NCBI RefSeq assembly: GCF_030817015.1
Contig: NZ_JAUSYS010000002.1
Location: forward strand, 1-64,000
Source of the DNA: Arthrobacter sp. V1I7
GTDB taxonomy: Bacteria; Actinomycetota; Actinomycetes; Actinomycetales; Micrococcaceae
Direction of reading: 5' to 3'
Length of the DNA: 64,000 bases
Each line of letters starts with the position of its first letter. Within the stretch, counting starts at the first letter, position 1. Shown here in pieces: positions 34,492-43,394 of this stretch. Under the pieces are notes generated by a model. It had not been told where the DNA came from. It searched no databases and saw only the letters and a program-made list of their open reading frames with translations. A program made the translations under genes and the position numbers.

Positions 34492-35250
34492 ATGAGCGAA
34501 GCAGACGGAATGGACGAAGCAGTAGACGGCGCAATGCGTACCGGGCTGATGGTCGCCAGCCGCATCGGCGAACAGCTGGCCAGAATGCGGGAAGAAGACC
34601 AGCGCACCATCGCCGCCTCCGAGGAACAACGAGCCCGGCAGCTGCAGGAGCGCTTCGACGCCCAGCGGGCAGCGGCCCGCGCCCACCTCGCACCGGCCAC
34701 CCGGGATGACTGGTGGGACAAAGCCACCCCCGTAATGATCGAACGAGTCCATGAGACAGCTACGGCGTGGAAAGCCTATGACCCCGAGGCTTCCCAGGCA
34801 TCAGAGCGGATCCGGGACCAGGTGCAGGCCCGGTACGGCATCGACGTAAACAACACCGGCGCCGACGAACGTTCCGTTTCCGAAGCCCTCACCCGGGCCC
34901 AGCAGGCCCGCCATGAAGCAGAAAACGAACGGACCAAAGCCTCCGCCGCACGCACGGATGAAGTGGTAGTTGGAGCCGCCGTCGCCGGCGCCAACACGCA
35001 GGATACGGTCACTAAAAAAGCACAGGAAGAACCTGCCTTCGACTCCGCTGAGCGGCGTCAGCAACTGGCAGAAAGCCTCGAAGGCAAGGGCGACCGCGAG
35101 GCGGTCAACTCTCGGCTCCTGGCAGATAAGCACCAAGGGGTGCCGGCGACGGCGGCCTTGGCCAACAAGCCCTCGCTTGCCAAGACCTCGAAGATCGCCA
35201 AGCAGGGCGGCAACGGCAAAATTCTGGAACGCGGCGGACTCGAACGCTAA
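34492..35250 (+). CDS. Coiled-coil protein of mobilization operon
   Basis: This 252-residue protein is rich in Glu, Ala, Gln and Arg with long helices (EEDQRTIAASEEQRARQLQE and SEALTRAQQARHEAENERTK). It follows the relaxase by 10 bases, so it belongs to the transfer operon. Such proteins occur downstream of relaxases on actinobacterial plasmids and may help relaxosome assembly; the family is not named here. Confidence 0.7.
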   Translation: MSEADGMDEAVDGAMRTGLMVASRIGEQLARMREEDQRTIAASEEQRARQLQERFDAQRAAARAHLAPATRDDWWDKATPVMIERVHETATAWKAYDPEASQASERIRDQVQARYGIDVNNTGADERSVSEALTRAQQARHEAENERTKASAARTDEVVVGAAVAGANTQDTVTKKAQEEPAFDSAERRQQLAESLEGKGDREAVNSRLLADKHQGVPATAALANKPSLAKTSKIAKQGGNGKILERGGLER

Positions 35251-35277
35251 GGGTTTGCCGCACGCAAGGAGGAGCAA

Positions 35278-35319
35278 GTGATCGCCTGTCCATGGGGCTC
35301 TTTAGGATGGAACCCATGA
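35278..35319 (+). CDS. Putative 13-codon leader peptide
   Basis: A GTG at 35278 is preceded by an excellent AAGGAGGAG at 35266-35274. The frame (VIACPWGSLGWNP) ends in TGA at 35317-35319, overlapping the ATG at 35316 of the next gene in an ATGA junction. The strong ribosome binding site fits this short frame far better than the downstream ATGs. Confidence 0.5.
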   Translation: MIACPWGSLGWNP

Positions 35320-36368
35320 CAGGACCGCGCGACCTCGCCCTCCCGACCGGATACACCGACCTCCTCGGTGAGCTCAAGGACCGAGTGAGGGCCGCGCGCA
35401 CCACGGCGCTGCGGACGGTCAACACTCAGTTAATCGATCTGTACTGGTCCATCGGCACGACCATTTTGGAGCGCCAGGACGTGGAGGACTGGGGGAGCGG
35501 GGTCATTGGCAGGCTGGCAGATGACCTGCGGATGGAGTTCCCGGAGATGAAGGGTTTGTCCCGGCGCAACCTCTTCTACATGCGTGGTTTCGCCGCATCG
35601 TGGCCGGAACCAATTGTGCAACAGCCTGTTGCACAATTGCCCTGGGGCCACATCACCGTGCTTTTGGACAAGGCCGACACCCCGGAACAGCGGTCTTGGT
35701 ATGCCTCTGCCGCCGTCGAGTATGGCTGGTCCCGGAACGTACTCATGAACATGATGATGAACAAGACTTTGGAACGGACGGGCGCGGCGCCCTCGAACTT
35801 TGTGCAACAGCTTGTTGCACCGGATTCAGAGCTGGCCCAGCAGATCGCCAAGGATCCCTACAACTTCGAATTCCTGGGTCTCTCCGGTGAGGTCGCCGAA
35901 CGCGACCTCGAGAACGCTCTGACCAGCAGAATCACCGAAACCCTCCGAGAACTCGGCCCCGGATTCTCCTTCGTGGGGCGCCAGGTCCACTTTGATGTGG
36001 ACGGGGATGACTTTTACGTGGACCTGCTCTTCTTCCACATTGAACAATCCCGCTACGTCGTCATCGAACTCAAGACAGGCAAGTTCCAGCCCGAATACGC
36101 CGGCAAACTCAACTTCTACGTCGCACTCGTCGACGACGTGCTGCGGCGCGACCGCCACAACGAAACCATCGGCATCCTCATCTGCGGCACCAAGAACGAC
36201 CGCAGCGTCCGGTACAGCCTGGGACGCTCGACCTCACCCATGGCCGTCGCCGCCTACACCTACGACAAACTCCCACCGGCCGAACAACAAGCTCTCCCCG
36301 ACGAAGGGCACCTCTTCGCAGCACTGGAATGGGCCGAACCGGAGGACCCGGCACCGCAAGACCAATAG
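35316..36368 (+). CDS. DUF1016/YhcG-type PD-(D/E)XK nuclease
   Basis: This protein of about 350 residues has an N-terminal DUF1016 domain (VNTQLIDLYWSIGTTILERQ, then LSRRNLFYMRGF, then LPWGHITVLLDK). Its C-terminal nuclease fold contains FHIEQSRYVVIELKTGKFQP (the Glu-x-Lys pair) after VDGDDFYVDLLF (Asp). Such proteins are widespread on plasmids and are linked to DNA processing or defence. ATGs at 35292 and 35307 are alternatives, but 35316 is coupled to the leader peptide. The start region follows the relaxase operon directly. Confidence 0.9.
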   Translation: MTGPRDLALPTGYTDLLGELKDRVRAARTTALRTVNTQLIDLYWSIGTTILERQDVEDWGSGVIGRLADDLRMEFPEMKGLSRRNLFYMRGFAASWPEPIVQQPVAQLPWGHITVLLDKADTPEQRSWYASAAVEYGWSRNVLMNMMMNKTLERTGAAPSNFVQQLVAPDSELAQQIAKDPYNFEFLGLSGEVAERDLENALTSRITETLRELGPGFSFVGRQVHFDVDGDDFYVDLLFFHIEQSRYVVIELKTGKFQPEYAGKLNFYVALVDDVLRRDRHNETIGILICGTKNDRSVRYSLGRSTSPMAVAAYTYDKLPPAEQQALPDEGHLFAALEWAEPEDPAPQDQ

Positions 36369-36592
36369 GGACTGCCGGACGGCACTTGGGTGCATTTGCC
36401 GCAGCGGCCCGGCTAGGATACGGCCCAACGGTACTCCTGCCCTAGCTGGAGGAGCTGTCGCGGATCTGGAATAGCTGCTTACAGGAGTGCGGGTGTGTCA
36501 TTCCTGCTTGGTACTCCTCTGCATGCCGTGTCGTCGGCGGCGAAAAACTAGCAAGTGGGTTCCGAAATTGCTTGTATCCGTTATTCTCAACC
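36369..36592. other. Intergenic
   Basis: No gene is seen here; frames open in this span are out-of-frame continuations. Confidence 0.4.
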
Positions 36593-37825
36593 ATGACCTT
36601 GCTCTCACCTGGTCCAGCGACACGTGCGTGGTTGGACGCCGGACGTAAGAATTCCAGGGCTTCGAGTCGGCGACTGCGGCGACACGCAGGCTTCGCACTT
36701 TTTCTATACGCCCTGCTTCAAGTCGGCCTCAACTTGGCTCATGGATGGGGGATCGGGAATCCTGGAGTCTGGGACACCAAACTGGGTATCGATCATGCTG
36801 ATGCATCAGCTATCGTCGGCGGTTTGGCGGCAGTTGTCTTAACCATAAATGTAGCGGTCTTTGCCGCAAGAATCGGCCGTTCTGGAGATTTGCGTGGCGA
36901 AATGGACTTGGCCCGCTGGCAACGGAAGATGGAGATTTTGGCCCCTCTCGCGGGAGTCACAGCCTTGGTCGTAGCGGGAACAAGGTTTCCGACTGAGATA
37001 GGTTTGGGCCTCGTTCTTCTTGCCGTCGCACTCGTAACGCTAGCCGCCTCGGATGTGCGGATCGCTGGGCGGTTGGGAACCCTTGAAATGGAGGCCGGGG
37101 TAGCTCAGATTCTGTACCTCGAGTCTCGGACTGCCCTAGACAATTTCCGTGACTCTCTACCTGACCGCCTGCAAGCGCGGCTTCCCAAAAAGCTTGAATC
37201 ATCCGAAACGTACATGGCGGGCCCTATATTTTTCACCGTTGTCCTAGTAGCTCTAAAGTTTGCACTGTCATTGTTGACGCTGATTACTCTGGGCGAGGCG
37301 GAGTGGCAGAAGCTTTACTACAGCCATCAAGGTATTGATTACCTTTTTTGGACACCCTTGTTGTCTCTTGGCGGGTTGGTAGTGCTGTGTCAACTTTTTA
37401 CGCTGAAAATGCGGCGGCGCGCTCAGCTGTTGGCCCCCTCTCGTGGACTTGTTTTGCCGCTCGGTCTCATCCGGGGAGGGGAAGTGTTTACTGTTGGGGC
37501 ACTACTTGCCGTAGAGGGCACTGTTAATCAGCCCTCGTTGAAGCTCGGACAGTGCCTAATCACTCTCGGCCTCTGTTTCATCCTATATCTCAGCCTGTCA
37601 CTAGGCCTTGGACTCGGGAAATCAGTGGTCCTGGGTGAGCTGGCCCGATTGACGGAGGCCGCTGAAGAGGCAAAGTTGCGAGCTGCCGCAGCAGTCGAAG
37701 AACTTAGCGCTGAAGTGGCGCTTCGTGCAGTCCTTTCAGCGGAAGAGGAAGCCTCAAATTCGGCTAATTTGCAGCGAAACCAAGGCTTCATCCGAGGAAT
37801 TTTTTCTAATCTCTTGGCGAGATAG
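36593..37825 (+). CDS. Polytopic membrane protein, hypothetical
   Basis: This protein of 410 residues from the ATG at 36593 has about eight hydrophobic segments (for example HAGFALFLYALLQVGLNL, AIVGGLAAVVLTINVAVFAA, IGLGLVLLAVALVTLAAS, LFWTPLLSLGGLVVLCQLF, GLCFILYLSLSLGLGLGKSV) and a helical C-terminus (LTEAAEEAKLRAAAAVEELS). An upstream TTG at 36572 is less likely. The family is not recognised; the overall pattern is like small-molecule transporter or sensor membrane proteins of uncharacterised type. GC content is a little lower than in its neighbours, hinting at acquisition. Confidence 0.65.
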   Translation: MTLLSPGPATRAWLDAGRKNSRASSRRLRRHAGFALFLYALLQVGLNLAHGWGIGNPGVWDTKLGIDHADASAIVGGLAAVVLTINVAVFAARIGRSGDLRGEMDLARWQRKMEILAPLAGVTALVVAGTRFPTEIGLGLVLLAVALVTLAASDVRIAGRLGTLEMEAGVAQILYLESRTALDNFRDSLPDRLQARLPKKLESSETYMAGPIFFTVVLVALKFALSLLTLITLGEAEWQKLYYSHQGIDYLFWTPLLSLGGLVVLCQLFTLKMRRRAQLLAPSRGLVLPLGLIRGGEVFTVGALLAVEGTVNQPSLKLGQCLITLGLCFILYLSLSLGLGLGKSVVLGELARLTEAAEEAKLRAAAAVEELSAEVALRAVLSAEEEASNSANLQRNQGFIRGIFSNLLAR

Positions 37826-37853
37826 CCCTCGTAAGGGTGCAGACGATCACTCA

Positions 37854-37964
37854 ATGGTCTATGACAAGGACAACAGCCAAGCCCACTGGCCCGGGCTAAA
37901 CCCGGACAAAATCGCCCGAGTCATCGGAATGGAAGTTGGCTCCCCCCAAAGGTGCCCCGCATGA
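37854..37964 (+). pseudogene. Glutaredoxin remnant
   Basis: The frame reads MVYDKDNSQAHWPGLNPDKI, matching the C-terminal third of the glutaredoxin at 29675 (VVYDKDGTENHWSGLNPGGI). The rest of the gene, including the active site, is missing. Its stop overlaps the next remnant start by four bases, preserving the order seen in the intact pair. Confidence 0.75.
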
Positions 37965-38262
37965 GCGGCGGAACCGGTATTACCGTGGTCGGCAACCTCA
38001 CCGCGGGCCACGAGCTGCACTCCACCGGACCCAGGACGGTTCTTCCCCGCTGCACCATTGCCTCCACCCCCGGACCATCGATCCCCGGACAGGACAGTGG
38101 GCGAACGGGGAGGCGGTGTTCGTGACCGCCACGGCTCCCGTCGGACAGGTTCGCCCTGTCACCCCGGGAGTATGGGGACGATAAAAAGTGGTTCGGCCCG
38201 GCCGGCAGCCCCGCAGGGCTATCAACGTGCCGGCCCCCCCACACCGAACCGTCCCTGACATG
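37961..38262 (+). pseudogene. Decayed ssb copy
   Basis: The start reads GTGITVVGNLTAGHEL, comparable with [14 protein letters not shown] in the intact SSB. Then frames shift: RTIDPRTGQWANGEAV corresponds to [16 protein letters not shown] in another frame, followed by a deletion. The tail DDKKWFGPAGSPAG matches [13 protein letters not shown]. It is a non-functional duplicate. Confidence 0.75.
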
Positions 38263-38535
38263 GCTCGATTGCCGAAACGTCCGGGAACGATTGATCCGGG
38301 ACTGCTGGCGGAGCCGCCGAACGAACGTTACGGAACGCGGCTCGCCGGCTGGTTGGACATCTTCGTAACCGTAACTGTTATCTTCCCGGCCGTGTCCCGG
38401 CTTGCGGACCGAGCATTCAGCTTGCCGGACGTCCTGCTGGTCGCAGCGGGCGGGGTCCGGCTGGTGTTCTGGACGGTCCGGCTGGTGCTGTCGGCTGAGG
38501 CAAGGAACCCCGGACCTTCCGGCCAAAATCGTTAA
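38260..38535 (+). CDS. Possible small membrane protein
   Basis: This 91-residue frame (MARLPKRPGTIDPGLLAEPP to EARNPGPSGQNR) has two hydrophobic stretches (WLDIFVTVTVIFPAVSRLA and LPDVLLVAAGGVRLVFWTVR). It overlaps the end of the decayed ssb copy, and no ribosome binding site is obvious. It is either a small surviving gene or noise. Confidence 0.35.
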   Translation: MARLPKRPGTIDPGLLAEPPNERYGTRLAGWLDIFVTVTVIFPAVSRLADRAFSLPDVLLVAAGGVRLVFWTVRLVLSAEARNPGPSGQNR

Positions 38536-39141
38536 TTGGGCCGTGGGACGGTGTGGCTAGCAATGCCCGGACCCTTTCGGCTCACTTTCAGCCGTAGGTT
38601 TACATAACGCCCGTTATCGGCGTCTGCTATCTGCTCTCATTATCAGAGCGAAACGCGCATTCGATCAGAAGGATCCTGAAGTAAGGCCCGTTTGGCGGCG
38701 ATTTTTCCGGAGGAGTTACCTCAGTACGTACGGCAAGATGAACCTTGGTGGCAGGGTGCCAGGGATCGTCGAGCTCGAGCTAGCGGTACGCGGTCTCCCC
38801 CACCCCGTGTCGCATGGATCTCCGTCCATACCGTCCCCTATGTCAAGATGAACCTGAGGCGGAGCGAACATGACGGACTCGAGGGGGCAGCCACACTCGC
38901 TTCAGATCCGCCAAGGACCGAGTCTGCCCCCGCGCCCTGACTCGAGCAGAGATTGCAGTCCTTGCCGCTGAGCAGGCTACTCTGATCGCGGAATTTGAGG
39001 GTTCTTGCTCGAAGGTTGACATACAGATTTGGATCAGGGATCGCACTACTAGCCGCCGCGAGACCCATCAATCCGACTCGCTCCCGAAAGGTCAACTGGC
39101 GGCGGCTCCAGAGCTGAACCCGCGGGCATACCTTCGGGAAA
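38536..39141. other. Intergenic between plasmid block and cargo region
   Basis: No gene is supported here. A palindrome TAACG-CC-CGTTA lies near 38612-38623 and a stem GCTCT...AGAGC follows around 38633-38649. This may be a recombination scar, because gene content changes from plasmid functions to metabolism across it. Confidence 0.4.
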
Positions 39142-39969
39142 TCAAACAAGCCCCGCCTTCCAGGCAGTGCCATGCAAGGTATCCTCATCCAACTGTTGGA
39201 GCTGGTGGGTAATCCGGTGGGCTTCCTCCGTCAGGAGCCTGCCCAGGAACTCCTGCCGGTCTTCGCGGAAGCGCGGCTCAATTCCGGTCAGGGACAAAGC
39301 CCAGGCCGGGCGTCCGGCCGGGTCGAACACCGCAGCGCTCATCCCCCAGCTGCCTTCCAGCACCAGCCCGGGATTGACGGAGTACCCCGTCTCACGGGTT
39401 CGTTGCAGGTTGGCCCGGACCACGGCCTCACTGTGCCCCTGCGCAAACGTGCCGGCGTGGGCGGGCCAGTCGGCCAGGATCTGCTCCTGTTCACCCTGCG
39501 GCAGGAATGCCACGATGGCGGTGCCTGCAGAGGCTACGCCGAGGGGAAACCTGACGCCCTCATGCAGCACAAACGAGCGCACCGGGTAGCTGCCTTCCTC
39601 GCGAAGCAGGCAGACGGTCTCGGCTTCCCTGCGGATGGAGAAGAATGCGCTTTCGCCGGTTGCATCGGCCAGCCGGCGCAGGCTGGGCCTGGCGATTTCC
39701 TCCACAGGAAAACGCGCCGAGGCCACCGATCCCACCAGCAGGATCTCCGGGCCGAGGACCCATTTGCCGGTCTTGGCGTCACGGTCCAGTAGTCCTTCGG
39801 CAGCCAGTGAGGTGAGGAGCCGGTGGACCGTGGGCCGGGTGAGCCCGGATTCGCGCACGGCTTTCCCAAGGGAGCTTCCTTCGGGGCGTCGGCCCACAAT
39901 GCGCAACAGTTCGGCGACGCGGCTCACGACTCCCTGAACGGGCATCTGGTTCATTTTCTCCTCGATCAT
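39142..39969 (-). CDS. IclR-family transcription regulator
   Basis: This 275-residue regulator has an N-terminal winged helix (LLRIVGRRPEGSSLGKAVRE, then SGLTRPTVHRLLTSLAAEGL) and a C-terminal IclR effector domain (RRLADATGESAFFSIRREAE, then FPLGVASAGTAIVAFLPQGE, then SVNPGLVLEGSWGMSAAVFD). It would bind a small carboxylate or similar ligand, but no catabolic gene is beside it; it stands alone and has probably lost its partners. The upstream ATG is in GAAGAGAATC-type sequence without a strong ribosome binding site. Confidence 0.88.
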   Translation of the reverse strand: MIEEKMNQMPVQGVVSRVAELLRIVGRRPEGSSLGKAVRESGLTRPTVHRLLTSLAAEGLLDRDAKTGKWVLGPEILLVGSVASARFPVEEIARPSLRRLADATGESAFFSIRREAETVCLLREEGSYPVRSFVLHEGVRFPLGVASAGTAIVAFLPQGEQEQILADWPAHAGTFAQGHSEAVVRANLQRTRETGYSVNPGLVLEGSWGMSAAVFDPAGRPAWALSLTGIEPRFREDRQEFLGRLLTEEAHRITHQLQQLDEDTLHGTAWKAGLV

Positions 39970-40263
39970 CCATAATGTGGATTCTCTTTATCAAAAAGTA
40001 TTTCCGACCGCCCTAAGTGGGTGGGCGTACCTATTACTGAGTGCAGGACTAGCGCATGCCCACCAAGCCGCTGGCCTTCTCAGAAATCGGGCAGCTAGCT
40101 GGGGAGTCGGCTTCGGGGTGGAAGTACCGTCCCACGCACCATGTGGCGCTTCTGCCCCCGATGTGACGGGCATGGATGAGCAGCAGTTGTTCGTGTAGGA
40201 ATTCCCCGGCTGAGCCGAAAACCAGCTGAGGTGCTCCGCCGAGGCTGCTGAGGACCAGCTGAG
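39970..40263. other. Intergenic, nothing recognised
   Basis: No gene or strong structure is visible in this spacer between the IclR gene and the small gene at 40264. Confidence 0.35.
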
Positions 40264-40545
40264 TCAGCCACCGATGATGGTGTGAATGAACTTCTGCAGG
40301 GCAGGAATGATCTGTAGTCCAGCACTCGTCGCCAGCCCAGCCGTCATCGCCCCGGCCGCCTTTGCTAGCAGGCCTTCCTTCCGAGGTTCAGGCATGTCGG
40401 CTTCAGCACATAGCTCTGCCATCTGCTTTGCCAATTCGGGTCTGGACTGGACAGCGGGATCGTCCTCGAGCTGGCACAGGGTCATGGGAGAGAACAAGAT
40501 GTATTTTTTCCTTTCAAAAGCGTGCAGTTTGATCGAGACCGCCAC
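40264..40545 (-). CDS. Small hypothetical protein
   Basis: This 93-residue protein begins at GTG (40545). It has a charged N-terminal half (LEDDPAVQSRPELAKQMAEL) and a C-terminal hydrophobic helix (AAGAMTAGLATSAGLQIIPA). The helix would suit a membrane anchor or secreted amphipathic peptide. No family is recognised and the gene stands alone. Confidence 0.5.
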   Translation of the reverse strand: MAVSIKLHAFERKKYILFSPMTLCQLEDDPAVQSRPELAKQMAELCAEADMPEPRKEGLLAKAAGAMTAGLATSAGLQIIPALQKFIHTIIGG

Positions 40546-40948
40546 TGCGTAGGCCTATTCATAGGGACTGGACTTGCCGAGCCCGGGACCAACCGCACGA
40601 CATGGGGGCCCACGGTGCCCAGAAGTCCACGTGGACAGGCCGGTCGTTCTGGAGAACGTCTGCCTGGAATGTGGAGGGCTTGTTGTTCGAACTGACACGG
40701 GTTCCTGTTACCCCTACTTGTTGGTAGCAGGAAGAATTCAGAAGTGAAGCGTTAGGTGCTCTACGGATGTATCCCCGGAACGGGAAAGGCCGGCTACGGC
40801 ATGCCCGGCGATCTCGGCCGCAGTTATGACTGGAGGCAGGGGCATGACCACGCGGGAGGCTCCCCGCAGAGTGGTGTCTCCGTGAGTTCCGGGGCTCAGG
40901 CTGATGAGGCCGCTGCGATGCCCATGTGCCCCTCCGACCCTGGGGCCA
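40546..40948. other. Intergenic left of inverted repeat
   Basis: Nothing gene-like is seen. It lies outside the left arm of the inverted duplication, and the matching region outside the right arm is unrelated. Confidence 0.4.
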
Positions 40949-42445
40949 TTCGGCCGGCGTGGTGTCTTCTCCGCACGATGGGAGAAGACACCGTGCTAAC
41001 CCAGCGGGCGTCTAGTTGGAGGGGCGCCCGTAGGTTTCGAGGAGCCGGAGCCAGACCTCGTTGACTGTGGGGTAGGCCGGTACGGCATGCCACAGGCGGT
41101 TGAGCGGGACTTCCGAGACGACCGCGATGGTCGCGGCGTGCAGGAGTTCGCTTACGTCGGGGCCGACGAAGGTCACGCCGAGCACGACTTTGCGCTTCTC
41201 GTCCACGACCATCCGGGCGGTGCCGGTGTAGCCGTCGGCCCGCACGCTCGCGCCGGCGACGTGCCCGATCTCGTAGTCGACCACCCGGATGTCATAACCG
41301 CTCCTGCGCGCGGCCGCGGCGGTGAGGCCCACGGAGGCGATCTCGGGGTCGGTGAAGGTGACCTGCGGGACGGCCTGATGGTCGGCGGTGGCGACGTGGG
41401 TTCCCCAGGGCGCGTCCGATACTGGTGCTCCGGCCGCGCGGGCGGCGATGACGTCACCGGCTGCGCGGGCCTGGTACTTTCCCTGGTGGGTGAGCAGCGC
41501 ACGCTTTGTCACGTCGCCGGCGGCGTAGAGCCAGTCGAAGCCCGGAACCAGCATGGTGTCATCGGTTTCGATCCAGCCGCCGGGCGTGAGCCCGACCGCG
41601 TCCAGGCCGATATCCCCGGTGCGGGGGGTGCGGCCGGTGGCGACGAGGACTTCCTGGGCGGTGATGGTGCTGCCGTCCCCGGTCTCGAGGGTGACACCGT
41701 GTTCGTTCCGGGTGACGCGGGTGGTTTTCGTATCGAGCATGACGGTGACACCCTGCTCACGGAGGGCTTCCGCGACCAGCTCCCCGGCGAACGGCTCCAT
41801 GCCGGAGAGCAGCCCGCCGATGGAGATCAGGGTTACTGCCGTGCCAAAAGCTGCATAAACCGTTGCCATCTCGGCACCGACAACGCCGCCGCCGATGATG
41901 GCCAGGCTCTCAGGAACCGACCGGGCGCTGGTTGCCTCGCGGCTGGTCCACGGCCGGGCATCAGCGAGTCCGTCAATGTCGGGCAGGAGCGCGTCGGATC
42001 CGGTCGTGACGGCCACGGCATGGCGTGCGGTCAGCTTCGTGATGGTGCCGTCGTAGGCGGTGACGGTGACCTGCTTGGGTCCGGTGAGCCGGCCGTGGCC
42101 GCGGACCAGGGCAATGCCGGTGCTGTCGAGCCACCTCACCTGCCCCTTGTCGGACCAGTTGCCGGCGAAGGAGTCCCGGCGTGCCAGCACTGCCTGCACG
42201 TCCAGGTCACCGGTCACGGCCTGCGCGGCGCCGGGGACCTGCCGGGCTGCGCGCAGCACCTGGGCCGAGCGCAGCAGCGCCTTTGAGGGCATGCATGCCC
42301 AGTAGGAGCATTCGCCACCGACGAGCTCGTTCTCGACAATCACTGCGGTCAGGCCGCCCTGCACCGCGCGGTCGGCAATGTTCTCTCCCACGGCACCGCC
42401 GCCGAGCACGATCAGGTCATATTCCGCCGAACCGTTCGGGGCGTG
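40949..42445. repeat. Inverted duplication, left arm
   Basis: This stretch of about 1.5 kb matches 45441-46934 in reverse orientation nearly base for base, and contains the oxidoreductase gene and its terminator hairpin. It breaks off at TTCGGCCGGCGTGG on the outer side and at CCCGAACGGTTC on the inner side. Only two amino-acid differences separate the encoded proteins over the shared region. Confidence 0.9.
40961..40992 (-). terminator. Terminator hairpin after oxidoreductase
   Basis: GGTGTCTTCTCC (40961-40972) pairs with GGAGAAGACACC (40981-40992) around an 8-base loop. It lies after the stop of the leftward oxidoreductase, and an identical hairpin follows the right copy. Confidence 0.75.
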
Positions 42446-42487
42446 CTTCAGTGCGTCTGTCGGCTTCTCGGTGGTGGACTGCGCCAT
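41012..42487 (-). CDS. Pyridine nucleotide-disulfide oxidoreductase, copy 1
   Basis: This 491-residue FAD enzyme belongs to the mercuric reductase/dihydrolipoamide dehydrogenase superfamily. It has the FAD dinucleotide motif [20 protein letters not shown], a redox disulfide [16 protein letters not shown] (Cys-x4-Cys), the NAD(P) motif [20 protein letters not shown], and the FAD loop [16 protein letters not shown]. The C-terminal dimer domain reads [12 protein letters not shown] where the family base His-Pro pair is replaced by Tyr-Pro, and no extra mercuric-binding Cys pair is present. The role is unproven: a thiol or quinone reductase is likelier than Hg reduction. The ATG at 42487 follows AAGGAACCAC, and a shared operator-promoter lies upstream. 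Confidence 0.85.
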   Translation of the reverse strand: MAQSTTEKPTDALKHAPNGSAEYDLIVLGGGAVGENIADRAVQGGLTAVIVENELVGGECSYWACMPSKALLRSAQVLRAARQVPGAAQAVTGDLDVQAVLARRDSFAGNWSDKGQVRWLDSTGIALVRGHGRLTGPKQVTVTAYDGTITKLTARHAVAVTTGSDALLPDIDGLADARPWTSREATSARSVPESLAIIGGGVVGAEMATVYAAFGTAVTLISIGGLLSGMEPFAGELVAEALREQGVTVMLDTKTTRVTRNEHGVTLETGDGSTITAQEVLVATGRTPRTGDIGLDAVGLTPGGWIETDDTMLVPGFDWLYAAGDVTKRALLTHQGKYQARAAGDVIAARAAGAPVSDAPWGTHVATADHQAVPQVTFTDPEIASVGLTAAAARRSGYDIRVVDYEIGHVAGASVRADGYTGTARMVVDEKRKVVLGVTFVGPDVSELLHAATIAVVSEVPLNRLWHAVPAYPTVNEVWLRLLETYGRPSN

Positions 42488-42817
42488 TTGTGGTTCCTTA
42501 TCGGTTGGTTTCGACGGTCTAGGTGCTTGCGCCGCCAGGCGAGAGCTGGCGGGATTGTCAGGGAAGAGCTGAGGAGTGCGGTAGCCGCTTTTGCGTCACC
42601 GGTTCAACTGGTAACGATATTTGCATACCCAATCGTTACCTGTCAAGTGGGTGACGATGCGTGCTCGACCATTGGTGGATCCGGCATGCTCGGCGACGGC
42701 CACGCCAGAAGCGGCAGGGGGCCGCATGGCCGGAGCGGAGCGTTCGGTGGATTGGTCCCGTATTGCCGTTTCGCGGAGTTCGTCAAAGTTCTTACGCGGC
42801 GATCGCTGGTAGGGCTC
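42488..42817. other. Promoter region with shared operator and repeat
   Basis: This span holds the operator described separately and a 51-base segment (around 42674-42724) that recurs inverted near 44755-44805. No gene is seen. Confidence 0.5.
42610..42646 (-). promoter_or_regulatory. Shared operator 1 with -35
   Basis: An inverted repeat GGTAACGAT (42610) and ATCGTTACC (42632), with 13 bases between, directly abuts a minus-strand TTGACA (42646-42641). It is aimed at the oxidoreductase at 42487. A further half site GGTGACGA lies at 42650. The same design recurs near 44833 and 43352. Confidence 0.75.
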
Positions 42818-43303
42818 CTATGATTTGCGTTTTGCGCGTCTTTCCGCCTGGTGGATGGCCCACGCCGCGTTGAGAAGCCCTATATGACTGAAAGCCTGGG
42901 GGAAGTTGCCAAGCAGTTCGCCGCTGGTGGAGTCCACTTCCTCGCTGAGCAGTCCCACGTCATTGGCGTAGCTTATGGCGCGTTCGAACACTTCTCGTGC
43001 GTGTCCGGTCCGGCCGGCCAGGGCGGAGACTTGGGCGAGCCAGAATGTGCACAGCAGGAAGCTTCCCTCATCGCCGCCCAGGCCGTCGATGCCGGTGTCG
43101 GTCCGGTAGCGCAGCAGCAGGCCCCGTGAGTCCATAAGATGCTTCTCGATGGCGTCCAGGGTGGAGAGCACCCGGGGATCCGGGGGGGAGAACCCCACAA
43201 TGGGAAGCATCAGGGCCGCGGCATCAAGGTCGGCCGAGTCAAAGTGCTGGGTAAATGCCCCGACTTCCTCGCTCCAGCCGTGTTCCAGCATTGCTTCGCG
43301 GAT
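42818..43303 (-). pseudogene. Truncated GH15 glycosidase copy
   Basis: The 157 residues from MLEHGWSEEVGAFTQHFDSA to the end are nearly identical to the C-terminal quarter of the GH15 protein at 48281-50113, and the shared sequence continues a few codons upstream to about 43303. All catalytic parts are missing. The flanking downstream sequence is also shared with the intact gene, so this arose by duplication and truncation. Confidence 0.85.
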
Positions 43304-43351
43304 GCGTCCGGCGTCCGCTCTTTGTCGGTGGGTACCGTGGCTGGTTTAGCA

Positions 43352-43385
43352 GGTGACGATTGCTTTAACCGCCGTCACCTGTCAA
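43352..43385. promoter_or_regulatory. Shared operator 2 at CGNR gene
   Basis: GGTGACG (43352) mirrors CGTCACC (43373) with a 14-base gap, shorter than the 17 bases at the other sites, and a minus-strand TTGACA directly abuts it (43385-43380). The CGNR start codon is 10 bases beyond, with another half site GGTGAC in between, so a bound protein would block its own synthesis. Confidence 0.65.
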
Positions 43386-43394
43386 GCTGGTGAC

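Noticed and set aside
38836..39141. Minus-strand frame resembling a transposase fragment between the plasmid block and IclR gene
   Set aside because: The similarity was limited to a few residues and could not be extended; no terminal repeats found.
41087..42286. 399-codon frame antisense to oxidoreductase copy 1 (and again at 45597-46796)
   Set aside because: Present in both duplicated arms only because they are copies; composition is shadow-like and the sense frame has full FAD-enzyme motifs.
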